Below, piece after piece: positions 21,261-32,867 of a stretch of 64,000 bases of DNA. A program made the position numbers and the translations under genes. Within the stretch, counting starts at the first letter, position 1. Each line of letters opens with the position of its first letter. The notes beneath the pieces are model-generated. The model was not told where the DNA came from, did no database searches, and saw only the letters and a list, made by a program, of their open reading frames with translations. This DNA comes from Ottelia alismoides. Taxonomy: Eukaryota; Streptophyta; Magnoliopsida; Alismatales; Hydrocharitaceae. Location: assembly GCA_037367405.1 (NCBI GenBank), contig JAZKJV010000300.1, forward strand, positions 124,001 through 188,000, written 5' to 3'.

Positions 21261-21619
21261 AAAAAATGGGGCTGCCCCTTGCGGGCAGCCATGTTGGCTG
21301 CCCCACCCCATTTTTTCCGCAATTTTTTTTATTTTTTTGAAAAATATCACCATGTATATTCATCCCAATATCCCTCCTATATGTCATTCAAATTTCGTTA
21401 GAAACAGAGACTCGTACGACCTCCATCCAGACATTCATTTTTTAACGGTTGCAGGATTTTTTAAATCGACCCTATCTGGATGGAGACCACACGAGTCTCT
21501 GTTTCTGACGAAATTTGAATGGCATATAGAAAGGATATATAGATGAATATACATGGCGAAATTTTTCAAAAAAAATAATAAAATGCTGGAAAATGGTGCA
21601 GGGTAGCCCCATCAAACCC
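21261..21619. mobile_element. Palindromic MITE, array unit G
   Basis: The left end is ggggctgccccttgcgggca. The right end gtagccccatcaaaccca is a diverged inverse. Core arms lie around 21405 and 21480. Flanked by TA on the left and TG on the right. Confidence 0.8.
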
Positions 21620-21646
21620 ATGTGTGTGTGTGTATGTGTGTGGAGG

Positions 21647-22025
21647 GGGGTAAAATGGGGATGCTCCCTAGGGGGAGCTAACTTAGCTCCTCCGTCTTAT
21701 TTTCTTCAATTTTTTATTTTTTTGAATTTTTTTTCCGTGAATATTCATCACTATATCCTTATATTATGTAATTCAAATTTCGTGTCAAACAGAGACTCTT
21801 ACGGCATCAGACAGTCATTTTTTAACGGTCTCGGGATTTTTTAAATCGATCCCGTTTGGATGGAGGTCGTAAGAGTCTCTGTTTTGCATGAAATTTGAAT
21901 GACATAATTTAGGGATATATTAATGAATTTACATAATTTTTATTTTCAAAAAAAATAAAAAAACATGCGAAAATTAGGGCGGGGGAGCTAAGTTAGCTCC
22001 CCCTAGGCGGCATACACATTTTACC
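21647..22025. mobile_element. Palindromic MITE, array unit H
   Basis: A 379-bp unit with left end gggggagctaacttagctcc and right inverse. The first core arm is slightly shortened (the CCTCCATC word is changed to gcatcag). TG tract on the left, TA tract on the right. Confidence 0.8.
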
Positions 22026-25000
22026 CTATATATATCCTACTCTATTTTTCTCCATACTCTCTCTCTCTCTCTTGTTAAAAAAAATCAAGTTGGATATTTG
22101 TTTAGATTCAATTCGATTAAAGTTGGATTCAAATTCAATTTGAAAACAAACAAACCAATCCCAAACATAAGTTTAGACTTATTTATATAAATGGATCGAA
22201 CCTGAAAATAGTATATTCGCTCAGATTTGATCCGTTGACACCGTTTTGGACGGATTCAAAGGTATCAAAGCTAAGATCGTGCGTAATTACCTCTATCTGC
22301 ATTTAAACTCAAGACGTCTCCGTTATTTTCCATAACAGCATCAGAGAGAGAGAGAGGAACCAAACTTGGTATGTATGATGGAAACTGAAAATAGAGACAA
22401 TATTAATTAGGTGATGTTGACATCCAGTATACAAGATGATGACTTGTGACCTAACTCGATCTTGTAGGCCTGCCTCCAACATTAGGGTTGTTCTTGACCA
22501 GTTGATCTGCAATCATGGTATTGCTGCACACCTAATTCTACCTAATCAGAAGGGACAGGTTCCAGACTAGTACTTTCAACTGTGCCATCATGGGTAAGCA
22601 CTGCTCGTGGTTGTGATTAGGAACAAAGAATTACGTATTCATTGTAGGTTGCATTAGAATTGAGGTAATTAGAAGAAGATTAGCCAAGAACATACCAACT
22701 CTGACGCAATCTAATCACATACTATGTCAGCTCCAACTTTAGAAAATTAACTAAATGGATCTTGCCATCCAATAAATCGAGACATAGATAGCAATGCTTA
22801 TCGTTCTTATCTTTTTTGAAATTTTAATTAATCATTGTTAAATTTTGAACTAAATGATTAGCAGTGATGAGTTACAATTTTGAAAAATAGTAACGGATAA
22901 GCATCACTATATGAATCGGCACTAATGCTATAACGGTGGATATTATATTCATCGCTAATTTCAAGTATAAAAAATAATTTCACGACGGATAATATCTTTG
23001 TATATTTACCTGATTTAATGGCCAATTTTGAAAAAAACATCATTATGGTTATTGTAGTGAAGGGATGAAAACGGATATCATCGATCGATGGATCCACCAC
23101 CATATCTATTTTATATAGATTTTTGATGTCTTTATTCTTATTTCTTTTAAAATGGATACGGATATAGATATCACTTGATATCTGTAAATAGTTGGAACAA
23201 TAGATCTTTTTCATATATAAATGTAGTTATAAATTTATTTTTATATATATGTAACATAACTTTGTAGATTCTTTCACCACATTGATATAATTATTACGAA
23301 ATAAGCAAACTTATTGTAGTTATATCACATGTATGCCGTCAAATACATCTATATTAAAGCTATTATATAGAGTAATTTTCTATAGTAATTGAGTGTATCC
23401 GATCGGGTATCCGTTGTACATCCATGTCTGTTTTTTAAAGACAGGGTTACCTAAATTTCATATCCACTAATATCATTATTCGCATATGTATTCATATTTG
23501 AAATGAATATGGATATAATAAGACCTACATCTGTATCTATATCCGACCATTTGCATCTCTACATCCCTTCTTCAAGTGGGATTTTTCTATGGATTTTCTT
23601 ATTGTGGTTTAGGTTTCTTACCTTGAGGATATTCTGATACTTTGATGTAACCGTGGCATCAAATTTCATCAAAATACGATTGATTTCGATCTCAACATGT
23701 GATCAAAAATCGATCGAAATGGTTGAAATTTCAGCCTTTAGAGCTGCCGAGTCAAACTTTTCGTTTTGGCCAGTCACCGATGTGTTGATCGAAACGGATA
23801 TTTAGAAATGCAATAGGTTCAAGATTGTGCTTTTTTTTCCATTCAAATTTATTGTGAATCACATTCGAAATAAATTATAAAAATAACCGAAGCTATGGAT
23901 CCCTTTGTGCGTAAAAAGGTTTAGAAAATGGCGATTTCCTTTTGTCTTAAAAAACAGAAGTTGCTTCTTCGATGGAGACTTCAAACTGATGATCGAGATG
24001 GATCAGCAGCTTTAATTTAACCTTATTGAAACTGTGAAAGAAAGAACGGGGACAAATTAAGGTAAATATTTTCCATAGAAACCCTAGAAAACGACGTAGA
24101 CTTTAATGGTTTTTACCTTTGCATGCATGCACGTCTTTGCTGCCACAGATGAGCTCCCCGTTTAGGGTATCGGTCGCTTGGAAAGCACCTCCCCCTCCAC
24201 TCCTCTGCATTAATTTATCCACAATTAAGGAGTAATTAAATACAATTTCAGGTTATTTTACAGCCATTATCACATGCCATGTCATCTCAAACAACTACAA
24301 TTAAAAGGTAAAAATATGAAATGATCTCTTATTTACTTTTGTTACTTAAGATTGGTGATGTTTTCGACTAACTTCCTTGACATAGTAATGAATAGTCTGG
24401 TTATTTCTTGTTATATCATTCCCCAGTACTTATGTCTCGATAAATTTTATCCATTGCGAACACATTTCAATTCCTGAAATTTGAACACATATCATATTCT
24501 TATCTAAGTGGCTCGATGACAATTATTCATTGATTTTTATAAAAAATAGTGTAGTTTTATCATTAATGATTAAAAGAAAATTCTCGATCGAGTAAGTCAC
24601 TGGGCAACCATTAGTATATGACTCTTTGCTATTATTGCAACAACAGAAGGAACGTTTCTTTGTGAACTTAACTAATTTAAATAATTTTACAATAAATAAT
24701 ACTTGTTGCTATAAATTTAACATCGGATATAATTAGAAATACTTAAATTATTTGTTGTTATCACTATATTTTGTTACAGTGTGAAGGAGATTGGAAATGT
24801 AGTGTGTATATATATATCCTCTTTCTTTCTATATTTTATGGTCAGATTATAACTAAAATATTTTAGTATCGATCGTTGCCATCACAAAAACAAAAATATC
24901 TGTGAATAACTAACTTTCAAGATCATGTAGAAAAATAGCTGGTTGATAATATTTTTCAAAAAAAATAAAATCCTATTATGATAGGGTCGGATCTATCCAA

Positions 25001-26219
25001 TCCTTGAGAAAAATTGGTTGACTTAATTAAATCCTATTAAGATCTTGATAATCAAGATTTATTGCCATAATAAATCTAAAAGTATCTTAATAGTTAATAG
25101 AGTTGGATTTGTTCATATTTATTGATTTTTCTTTTTTAATGATCATAAGAGGGTTGATCGATCACCGTATCGGTGACGAAGAAAAATGGTCAGTCATGCC
25201 CATATTCTATTTAGTGAGGAAAGCAAAGGTCTAAGCTAAAGACTCCCGTACAAGAAAAAGTCAGCACCCTCTCATGGTCTTAATTGAACTTCTTCCTGTC
25301 CTCCTTTCTTTCACAGACTAGAGCGAGTCAGCAACTACTGCCATTTATTGACCTATATATTCGGAAAATCCGATGATATGTAGCACAACATCCTCGTTAT
25401 CCCCCCCCCATACCTAAGGACCATACATGTTTTTATTTTATTTTTTTATAGTTTTTTTATTGTAATCTTCCCACCTTCAAAATCTCTCCATCTTTTAATT
25501 TGAAAGGCCCTTTTAAAGAGAAAGAGATAAAGCCCATAGCGAGGGAAACCTTTTTGGTCCATAAGGGATTCACTTTTTTGGTCCACCAGAAATCCTATTA
25601 TGATTATCTTTTGTCAACTTTTTGAGCCTAACTATAAAGTCAATTGTCCAAGACCTACTTCTTGAAAGATCAAAACTTCTTTTTTTTTCCAAAACATTAA
25701 TAATTATAACTAAAAATAGATTCCTTTGTAGATTTTTGTTTTGAATTTACAGTTTTTTTGGATGAAAATCAAATTTGTTTTCTTCATATATAACTTTGAT
25801 TTTTTAAAAAACCACAACACTTGCTTGATTTTCTACGTTAATATATATATATATATATATAATTATATATGATATTTTTTTCATTTTAATTTTTATATGA
25901 AACATTAAAAATCATTACATAGAAATTGATGAGGGATGGGCAACATGTTTGTTGCGCTGCAAATCCCTTTTGGATGGAATTATAATCTCTTATTTGCACG
26001 GACTTCTCTTCATGATGGTTAAGAACTCGTGTCTTCTTGTTTTTAAATTCTTTTGAATTACACATCCTTCAATAGAATATGTTAGGTGCTAATTAATAAA
26101 TTATAATCTTATACCTTTGCTCTATGCTATCTTCTCTCTCAGCATCACCTAATTATCATACCTTCAAAATCACCTAATTTCTATTTATTGTGATTGAGTT
26201 ACACTATTTTTGTTACTAC
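22026..26219. other. AT-rich intergenic region
   Basis: No gene or clear transposon is recognised in these 4.2 kb. Open frames are short. A CT tract lies near 22057-22072 and TA tracts near 24807-24818 and 25840-25862. Possible small inverted structures near 22855-23045 were not convincing. Confidence 0.5.
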
Positions 26220-26459
26220 GGCTCCGTTTGGTTGGAGAATAGGCCCTGGAATAAGGGTCCAATTCTCTTCCCGACCCGGTTTCCAGTGATACGACTATTC
26301 CACATTATTCCATCTTATTTCACTATTATTCATATCTTTATCCCACCTTACATACCTTTATTTCACCTTATTCTCATTATTCCTATCCTCCAGGCAAACA
26401 AAGAATAGACCACTTATTCTCCATCATTATTCCTGCTTATTCCCGAACCGAACGCACCC
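26220..26459 (+). mobile_element. Tourist-like (PIF/Harbinger) MITE, copy 1
   Basis: Termini ggctccgtttggttgg and ccgaaccgaacgcaccc are imperfect inverted repeats. The 3' flank is TAA and the 5' flank TAC, a degraded 3-bp target duplication. The body is an AT-rich run of tattcc/cttatt words. The same sequence occurs inverted at 26574-26821 and direct at 37657-37914. Confidence 0.75.
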
Positions 26460-26573
26460 TAAGTCTCCAAATATTAGTGAAAAGGTAAATTTATTTTGTG
26501 ACCCATGCATAAAAGGGAGGGGCATAAATGATGTTGCTGAAGTTTTGAAGGACGCAAGTGACAAAAACCCTAA

Positions 26574-26821
26574 GGGCCCGTTCGGTTCAGGTTTAAGCAG
26601 GAATAAGTATGGATAATAAGGAGAATAAGGGTCTATTCTTTGTTCGGCTGAAGGATAGGAATAAGGACAATAAGGTGAAATAAAGGTAGGTAAGGTGGGA
26701 TAAAGATAGGAATAAGAGTGAAATAAGATGGAATTATAGGGAATAGTCGTACCACTGGGAACCGTGTCGGGAGAAGAATTGACCCCTTATTCCAGGGCTT
26801 ATTCTCCTAACAAACAGGACC
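26574..26821 (-). mobile_element. Tourist-like MITE, copy 2, inverted
   Basis: Termini gggcccgttcggttcagg and aacaaacaggacc are flanked by perfect TAA duplications (26571-26573, 26822-26824), typical of PIF/Harbinger insertion. It lies about 50 bases past the stop codon of the PLC-like gene and faces copy 1. Confidence 0.85.
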
Positions 26822-26872
26822 TAAATTGTAATAACACGTGTAGAGAATTAAGCTACCAAAATATTCAACACT

Positions 26873-29188
26873 TTAAATGATCATCCTAAGATTCATAAGT
26901 ACCTTGTAGTAATCCACCGCGACAAAGTTCGCCCACCGGCCGACCGCCGCGTCACGACATGTGACGAGCATGTTTGCCAGCGGTTCGGAATTGTCCTTGC
27001 ACGACGACTTCCCAAACACGCTTAAAACCGTGGCATCCATCGCGCCACCATGGTCGCCATTCGTTGAGTTCCTCATGGTGTCCAAGGACTCAGCAAATCC
27101 GATGGGAATCGAACGGAAGTAGTTCACGAGAACGAGGGACTTCGTGGTGTCGTTGAGCGGCGCAGACTCGTCTCGATTGCTACAAGTGTCACCCATCCCA
27201 TTATCGCCATCTGAGAAAACGTCGAAAGGATGATAAGCATCTACGATATTTTTCGCGAAGCGATTGTTAGCTAGGTAGAAACTTACATTGATTCTCAACC
27301 ATGTAGTTCCACTGGTACGCGATCCCCTCCCCGTCCTCCTTCCACTTCTTGGAGGTGAAGACGAGGAGGCGGTGGTTGTTCGCGACCATGTCGCTAACGA
27401 GGGGCCAATCACGGCCCCCTCGTGGCATGGCCGACACCGGGAACCAGTACTTGAGCAAGTCGGCGCCCACAAAGGCGTTCTTCAATGCATTCGGGGTGTC
27501 GACGTAGTCTTCGAATATTAGAGTCAAGATCTCCGTCGGATTCGACGAAAGGAACGCCTCGATCTCGTGCAACGTGTCCATCAATGGCTCCTGATGATCA
27601 GAATTCGAATCGACTACCACGGTGAGGTTATAATATGGAGAATAATTCGCCTAAAGACGTTAATTAGAGGGTATTAAATGGGAATTAGAGGACTTTGATT
27701 AGATATTAGACTTACGAAAGCCGTGAAGCTATGGCATTTGCCCTTGAAGGAATGGCACAACCAGATGTCGCCGCCGTATTCGTACCTATCCAGCATAAGC
27801 GCGCGTACACCGTTCTGTAAATAATTTTAAAAAAAAATAATTTAATAGATTAATGGGTAAATTAAAAAATGATTAAGTTTAAAAAAACATTAGTAAAAAT
27901 AATAATTTTGGATATGATGAACAGTGTGCTTAACTAAGGTACCGTTCGGTTTGTAGGGTAAACTCCCCCAAGTTCTAATCCACTCCCTCTCTCTCATGTG
28001 TACGTCCCACTTTATTTCTTTTTTAAAAAAATTAATTAAATCAATTTTCCATAATTAATTCCATCATTAAATAATATTATACTATCATATCATATAAAAA
28101 TTATAAATTACTCCACTTCTACTCAATTTTCCAAACTTCAATACGAACGCATCACAATTAATACTCACTTTTTCAAACTTCAATACAATCGTATCACAAC
28201 AAACCCACTTCTAATCCACCTCCAATTTAACTCTCTATCTAAACACCAAAACCCAAAAATGGGTTACTCTCTACCAGTTTAACACGCCTTAACCCGCGTA
28301 CCAAACACACCCCAAAAGTATCCATGTCCAACCTCACAAATTACTGTTTTTTCAAAATTGAATTATGGAGTATTCCGAGAGATCTAATATTCTCTTTCAT
28401 CATCTTTGGACATCTCACCCAATATATTCTAATTTTGTCTTGCATGATAAAATATTACCATAATCGACAATACGTGAGTTGTTGTCTATGTACGGCAACG
28501 AATATATGGGAATTCTAAAAAAGAGAAATTTCACCCGAAAAAAACTAATATCGATTTCTTTAATCCCTCCTTTCTTCCAGAAGCATATTAAGACTAATCA
28601 AGATGTAATTACGATCACGACCCTAGATGATTATGGGGGCACACTCACATTGAGCTGCTGGCTGACGGTGTCCTCCTGGTTGTCGAAGGTGAACCGGGGG
28701 AACCCCGTGTGCGACGGCTCCCCCTTGATCGCGAACGAGTTGTGCGTCGTAAGGAATGCGTATTTGTTGAACGGCAACGAGTTGTTCTTCGCGTTCCACG
28801 CATCCGGACCACAGTTTGGTTAGTACAATTCAAACAACTTCTAACCAAAAGAGCAACAAATGTTAGCACATCTCTCACCACTAGCTCGAACGGATTCGAC
28901 GCGGTGGAGCGGATGCACCTTGAGCCGGAGAACTCGTCGCTGCACGAGGAGCAGTACAACCCCATAGCACAATCGCCGTCTGACGAGCACTCATCTAGTA
29001 ACTAGAAACACACAGATGTATGTATGTATGTATGTACGCATGTATGTATGTTGATTATACGAGAAGATGAAAGCGAAGGCGGAGAGAGCGATGCTTACTT
29101 TGCATTGGCCGTTTGAGCAAGCGGCGGCGATGGCGATGGAGGACATGGTGGTGAGGATGACGAGAAGAAGGGATTTGGGATGAGCCAT
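26873..29188 (-). CDS. PI-PLC X domain-containing protein (At5g67130-like), spliced
   Basis: Six exons can be read: 29188-29099, 29001-28879, 28786-28649, 27814-27716, 27590-27287 and 27210-26873, all with GT-AG junctions, giving about 363 residues. Order: signal peptide (1-~23), Cys-rich segment LLDECSSDGDCAMGLYC, catalytic LTTHNSFAI with the first His, LMLDRYEYGGDIWLCHSFKG with the second His, then EIEAFLSSNPTEI, YWFPVSAMP, RLLVFTSKK, SNRDESAPLND and WANFVAVDYYK. This is the plant PLC-like phosphodiesterase family, probably secreted; members differ from true PI-PLCs in lacking C2 and EF domains and their substrate is uncertain. Oddities: the family continues past VDYYK with an RS-GGG segment in another exon, but here the frame runs through a potential donor (26902) to a stop nine codons on. 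About 30 extra residues lie between FRSIPI and CKDNS. Confidence 0.85.
27938..28313 (+). mobile_element. Second MITE family, copy in PLC intron 3
   Basis: About 376 bp with ends ggtaccgttcggtttgtagg and ccgcgtaccaaacacacccc, preceded by TAA. The body repeats aaacttcaatacaatc and tatcatatcatataaaaatt. Closely similar copies lie at 32868-33230 and 39746-40134. It accounts for almost half of the 834-bp intron. Confidence 0.8.
29016..29051. repeat. TATG microsatellite in PLC intron 1
   Basis: About nine units of tatg/cgca type inside the 97-bp first intron. Confidence 0.8.
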
Positions 29189-29668
29189 CGAGACGTCTTT
29201 TGGGATTTTGGAATTGGACGAAAGATGGGGATGTTACTAAATACCAGATTTAATGTCCTAATTATGGTATGTTGATGCGTAAAGAAATATGTTTATATCC
29301 ATTAGTTGGATTGCCGGTGCGCCCGTTTTTTTGTCTTGTATCGAATTTTCGATGATTAAATGCGGTTTTTTTAATTTGGGAAATATATCTGGATGCAATT
29401 CAAGTGCATGCAGCCAACCCTAACTAAGCTGGTGGAAATGCTTCAATTGGCTTATATTTTTTTCTTGGAAATATTTAGAAGAGGCAGGTGCTTAATATCT
29501 CCGTCCCCGTTGCTTTATGATATATTCTAATAATTTAAAGATTTAATATTGCATATTCGACGAGTTAAAGCAGTTGTTAATGCACTTCTCTTTCTTTAAG
29601 CGACGGGATGTCATGTAATCTGCATGTCGTTACGTGTGGAGGTATTTCTCCTGTGTTTATCTAGGAGG
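29189..29668 (-). other. Upstream region of the PLC-like gene
   Basis: AT-rich DNA ahead of the start codon at 29188. A weak TATTTAG lies at 29243-29237 (minus), only ~50 bases from the ATG, which would give a very short leader. No other element is recognised. Confidence 0.3.
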
Positions 29669-29850
29669 GGGTAACCCAACTCAGTTGTGGGTTATCTGGG
29701 GGACAACCTGAATGTGAGTTTTGGTGTTTAGTTAGTGGGTTTTACTGTTTAGAGGGTTTTCTGTGATGTGATCTCTACTGAAGTTTTGGATAATGATTGG
29801 TTGTTGATTGGTGTTTGGTAGTTGATTTTAGTGGTAGAGGAAGTTTTCTC
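29669..29850 (-). mobile_element. Partial, inverted copy of the second MITE family
   Basis: On the minus strand this shows the family's order of words (accaaacacc, tcatcccaat, cacatcacag, aaacactaaaac). No clean terminal repeats or target duplication were found, so the boundaries are approximate. Confidence 0.35.
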
Positions 29851-29884
29851 CCTTTTACGTTTTTTAACCTGAAAAATTCTGCCA

Positions 29885-30290
29885 TTTAGCATATTTACCC
29901 TGCTATTATATTTACATTTTTTACTGTAGTTACCCTGTTACGAAATTAAATTTCGGCGTTTAAGATAATACCTTGTTACCATATTTTACTTTCTTTACCA
30001 TATTTACCATGTTACCATATTAAATTTCCGCGTTTAACATTTTTTCCCTTTGACCATATTATCTTTTTTTTCATATTTACCCTGTTACCATATTAAATTT
30101 CGACGTGTAACATTTATACCCCGTTACCATATCTTCCATTTTTACCATATTCACCCTGTTACCATATGAAATTTCGACGTTTAACAATTTATTTCCTTTT
30201 ACCATGTTTACCCTGTTAAAATTTTAAATTTCGACGTTTGAAAAAAATTTTTGCCTGCTATCATATTTACCCGGCTTCGATTATTTTTCC
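29885..30290. repeat. Minisatellite with a period of about 75 bp
   Basis: The word aaatttcgacgttta recurs at 29946, 30023, 30095, 30169 and 30226 (spacing 78, 72, 74, 57), each followed by pyrimidine-rich ttaccatatttaccctgttacc text. Copies are diverged, so the array is old. Confidence 0.75.
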
Positions 30291-30649
30291 CGTTTTTTCC
30301 TTTTTCTGATTTTGGCTTTGCCAAATCAATTTTTTTCGTGAATGTAGGTAGCTTTGGAAGTTCTTTTGTATCTTTAATTCATAGATTTTGTTTACATATG
30401 TAAGAGGTGGTATTTTTTTATACATGGTTGGATTCGTATATTACGTCAAATGATGTTTGATTATATTCGAAATGGATGGGTTCCTGCTATGGAAAATTCG
30501 AATGGAATTCGTACTCGACACAAATTAAACAAACAGAAGTCGTTGACGACGTCGAATGAAGTATCTCTTAAACCAGATAGTGTGAATAACAATCTAATGG
30601 GTTCATGAATGTGAAATCCCGTATATGAATAGCATTTGAGTTACAATAG

Positions 30650-31170
30650 CTACGGGACTACATGCTTGTCATCCTCAAGTTCGTGAACCGAATCATGTTG
30701 TAAGGTAAAACCGCAGTATAGGTGGATAATCATTCTTTCCTTCTCTCTGATTGAGCTCTCTGTCTGCACTAGCTTCTCGTCCTTAAAATCCAAGGCCAAC
30801 TCCAATACGTTATGCAGGTCTGCCAGGAATAATTTCTCTGCGGTCAGGGAATAGAGAGTTGGCGGGAGTGATGATGCCATCACCATATACCTACATGGTC
30901 GCAGAAAGATAAATTGATCGTTAAGTGTGAATGAAATTAATTCGAAAGAAGAGAAATTTGTTCTTGATTTCAGAAATAACTTACATCTAGCGGGCATGTG
31001 TACCACATGAGGGTATCAACCGGCTCTAAACGACGCGATTCATCAAATACCAGTAATGCATCCTGACCACAGGTGCAAACATGTCCATGGGAGAAGGGAA
31101 TGTCAAAATGTAGCATCACCATTATATGTTCATTGATAGTCCTCTTTTGTAAATGATGGCATCCCACCGA
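30650..31170 (-). other. Two unidentified frames joined by a possible intron
   Basis: On the minus strand an upstream frame (31167-30973, containing HVCTCGQDALLVFDESRRL) and a downstream frame (about 30900-30650, containing ADLHNVLELALDFKDEKL) are separated by a segment with a plausible donor (GTAAGTT) and acceptor (TATGTAG). No family is recognised. It could be a relic of a captured gene or transposon, or chance. Confidence 0.2.
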
Positions 31171-31333
31171 AAGTCAATACATCAAATACGATCCAAACAC
31201 GTAGCAACAAGGTTTAAAAAGTCCACTAAATTTAGTAGCAAACCATGCAATACATTCGAAGAACAATTAGTAGTGAACGGATTATTTAAGGGGAACAAGA
31301 TGATTTCAATTTTACAGCAGCCCTGAAAATTTG

Positions 31334-31567
31334 TCACTCGTTACGCATACGCCTCATCCTATCGGCATACATCGACCTAGCCATTTCATCTTGGATTTTC
31401 TCGCCTTGCAGCATCTCGACACGGGTGACTCTAACCTAGACACCGGGCTTCGCTTCCAAGTCAGGTGGATTTGGAACCAAGTACTTCTCAACGCGGTCAA
31501 ACCACTTGTCACTCTCATACAACTTTATGAAGTTGTGAATTATCGCTGTCGCCTTGAGCAAAATTAA
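31334..31567 (-). pseudogene. Possible transposase C-terminal fragment (HARBI1-like)
   Basis: The minus strand reads IIHNFIKLYESDKWFDRVEK, an in-frame stop, then DEMARSMYADRMRRM. The HNF-I block followed by an Ala-Met-Asp-rich end resembles the C-terminus of plant PIF/Harbinger DDE nucleases. The catalytic part is not seen and the assignment is weak. Confidence 0.25.
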
Positions 31568-31569
31568 AC

Positions 31570-32215
31570 AAAATTGAGTGATGGGAAAAGAGCACACCAT
31601 GGGTTTCATCTGCTATATTTTCTGGCAATGTTATTTTCTTTAATTTATTATTTTTACCCGAGTGTGAGATGGTAAAGAGTGTCTCGGAACATTAGGTAGA
31701 AGAGATCGTTCAGTCAACGAGAGTTTGGTCAATTGATGCATAGACATTACTTTCAGATAATCGATCGATCAACAAGGGTGATCAATCAGTTAAAAGATGG
31801 TGGTCTTCGGGTGATCGATCAGATTATGCAATGATCAGTTTCAAAATAGTAAGTTAAATTGAACAATTAGAGCATAAAAAATGATTGATCAGTTTGAGGT
31901 TGATATATAAAATGCTATTTTGATTTAATCCAAAGTGCCTAGATGACATCTGTAAACATGTTAACTTATAAAGCTTCCATTGTTTGAGCGCTATTGGTCT
32001 TCGTGTGAATTGTGTATGTGACAAGAGAAATAAGACTTAAATCTGCTGATTGTTTCTCCTCCTAGTTTATATTGAGTTGTTGTTCTTCATACATAAACGC
32101 CCCCCTCCATACTTGTATATGTTGCAAGTTTGCAACGAATGGTCTATACGTACTTCAAACATAAACGTCCCCTCCATACTATTTGCCGAGGAGGTCAGAC
32201 GGACATGCCATATCT
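31570..32215. other. Intergenic, nothing recognised
   Basis: AT-rich DNA with repeated gatcgatca words at 31760-31830. No gene, RNA or transposon end could be supported. Confidence 0.4.
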
Positions 32216-32428
32216 AAAATCAACTACATGTGACCGCAACTACGGTCATAGCAAAAAATCGACCCATTGAACACCACGGCCTTCGATCGATAGAAAGCCA
32301 AAACCAAGAAATCGTGTTCATAGAAGATCGAAGAAATGCCACTACGATTCTGTCAAAATAACCCCTTTCAAAGATAGCCACCTTGACTTGACAACAGTAG
32401 AAAGAACACATGAAATCGGCCAGTTCAG

Positions 32429-32748
32429 TCAACACGGGAGGGATGTTACCTGCGGCGAGAAGAAGGAATGGACTCCCCGTCGGTCTCCGTGTATAGATCC
32501 TCCTCCGCAACCTCGTTCAAGAGTAGCTCGAGCCCAAGGGTTATGACGTACCTCCAATCGAGGTCGAGACGACGCAACTTCCTTCGTGGGGGTGTGGAGA
32601 TGCGAGAACACCAGGAGGAGGAGGAGGAAACCATGCCAAGAGGAAACCGGCGGGGGGAAAAGAGGACGTCGCGACCCAAGCCTCGGGAGAGAGGCTCCTG
32701 ACAAGACGCTTGCGTGTGACAGGAACTGCGCCAGAGAAGTCCCCTCAC
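32429..32748 (-). other. GC-rich candidate first exon of an unknown gene
   Basis: The minus strand has two overlapping ~100-codon frames in a GC-rich island. One contains LDLDWRYVITLGLELLLNEV and ends at a possible donor (AG|GTAACA near 32452). The sequence beyond 32820 in the upstream direction contains GGGCC words common in plant promoters. No domain is recognised and no downstream exon was found, so it may be a gene relic. Confidence 0.2.
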
Positions 32749-32867
32749 GCTACAGTGGATCGAAGGAGCGGGGGTCTTAATTCAAGGGTTGCGGGGATGA
32801 CCCTCGTGGGACATCGCGGATTTTCCACAGATAACCCGATTGGGCGCGGGTACCCCAACAGGCCCAT

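Noticed and set aside
19518..22025. Single large tandem duplication as an explanation for the MITE cluster
   Set aside because: Units differ in length, arms, truncation and type of joining microsatellite, so simple tandem duplication does not fit, although local duplication of E and F remains possible.
22855..23220. 118-codon minus-strand frame as a gene
   Set aside because: Low-complexity Ile/Lys/Tyr/Phe composition in AT-rich DNA, no domain and no splice context.
26873..27521. Alternative frames on both strands over the PLC-like exons
   Set aside because: The minus-strand spliced model reproduces the family's conserved blocks in order; the others are shadows.
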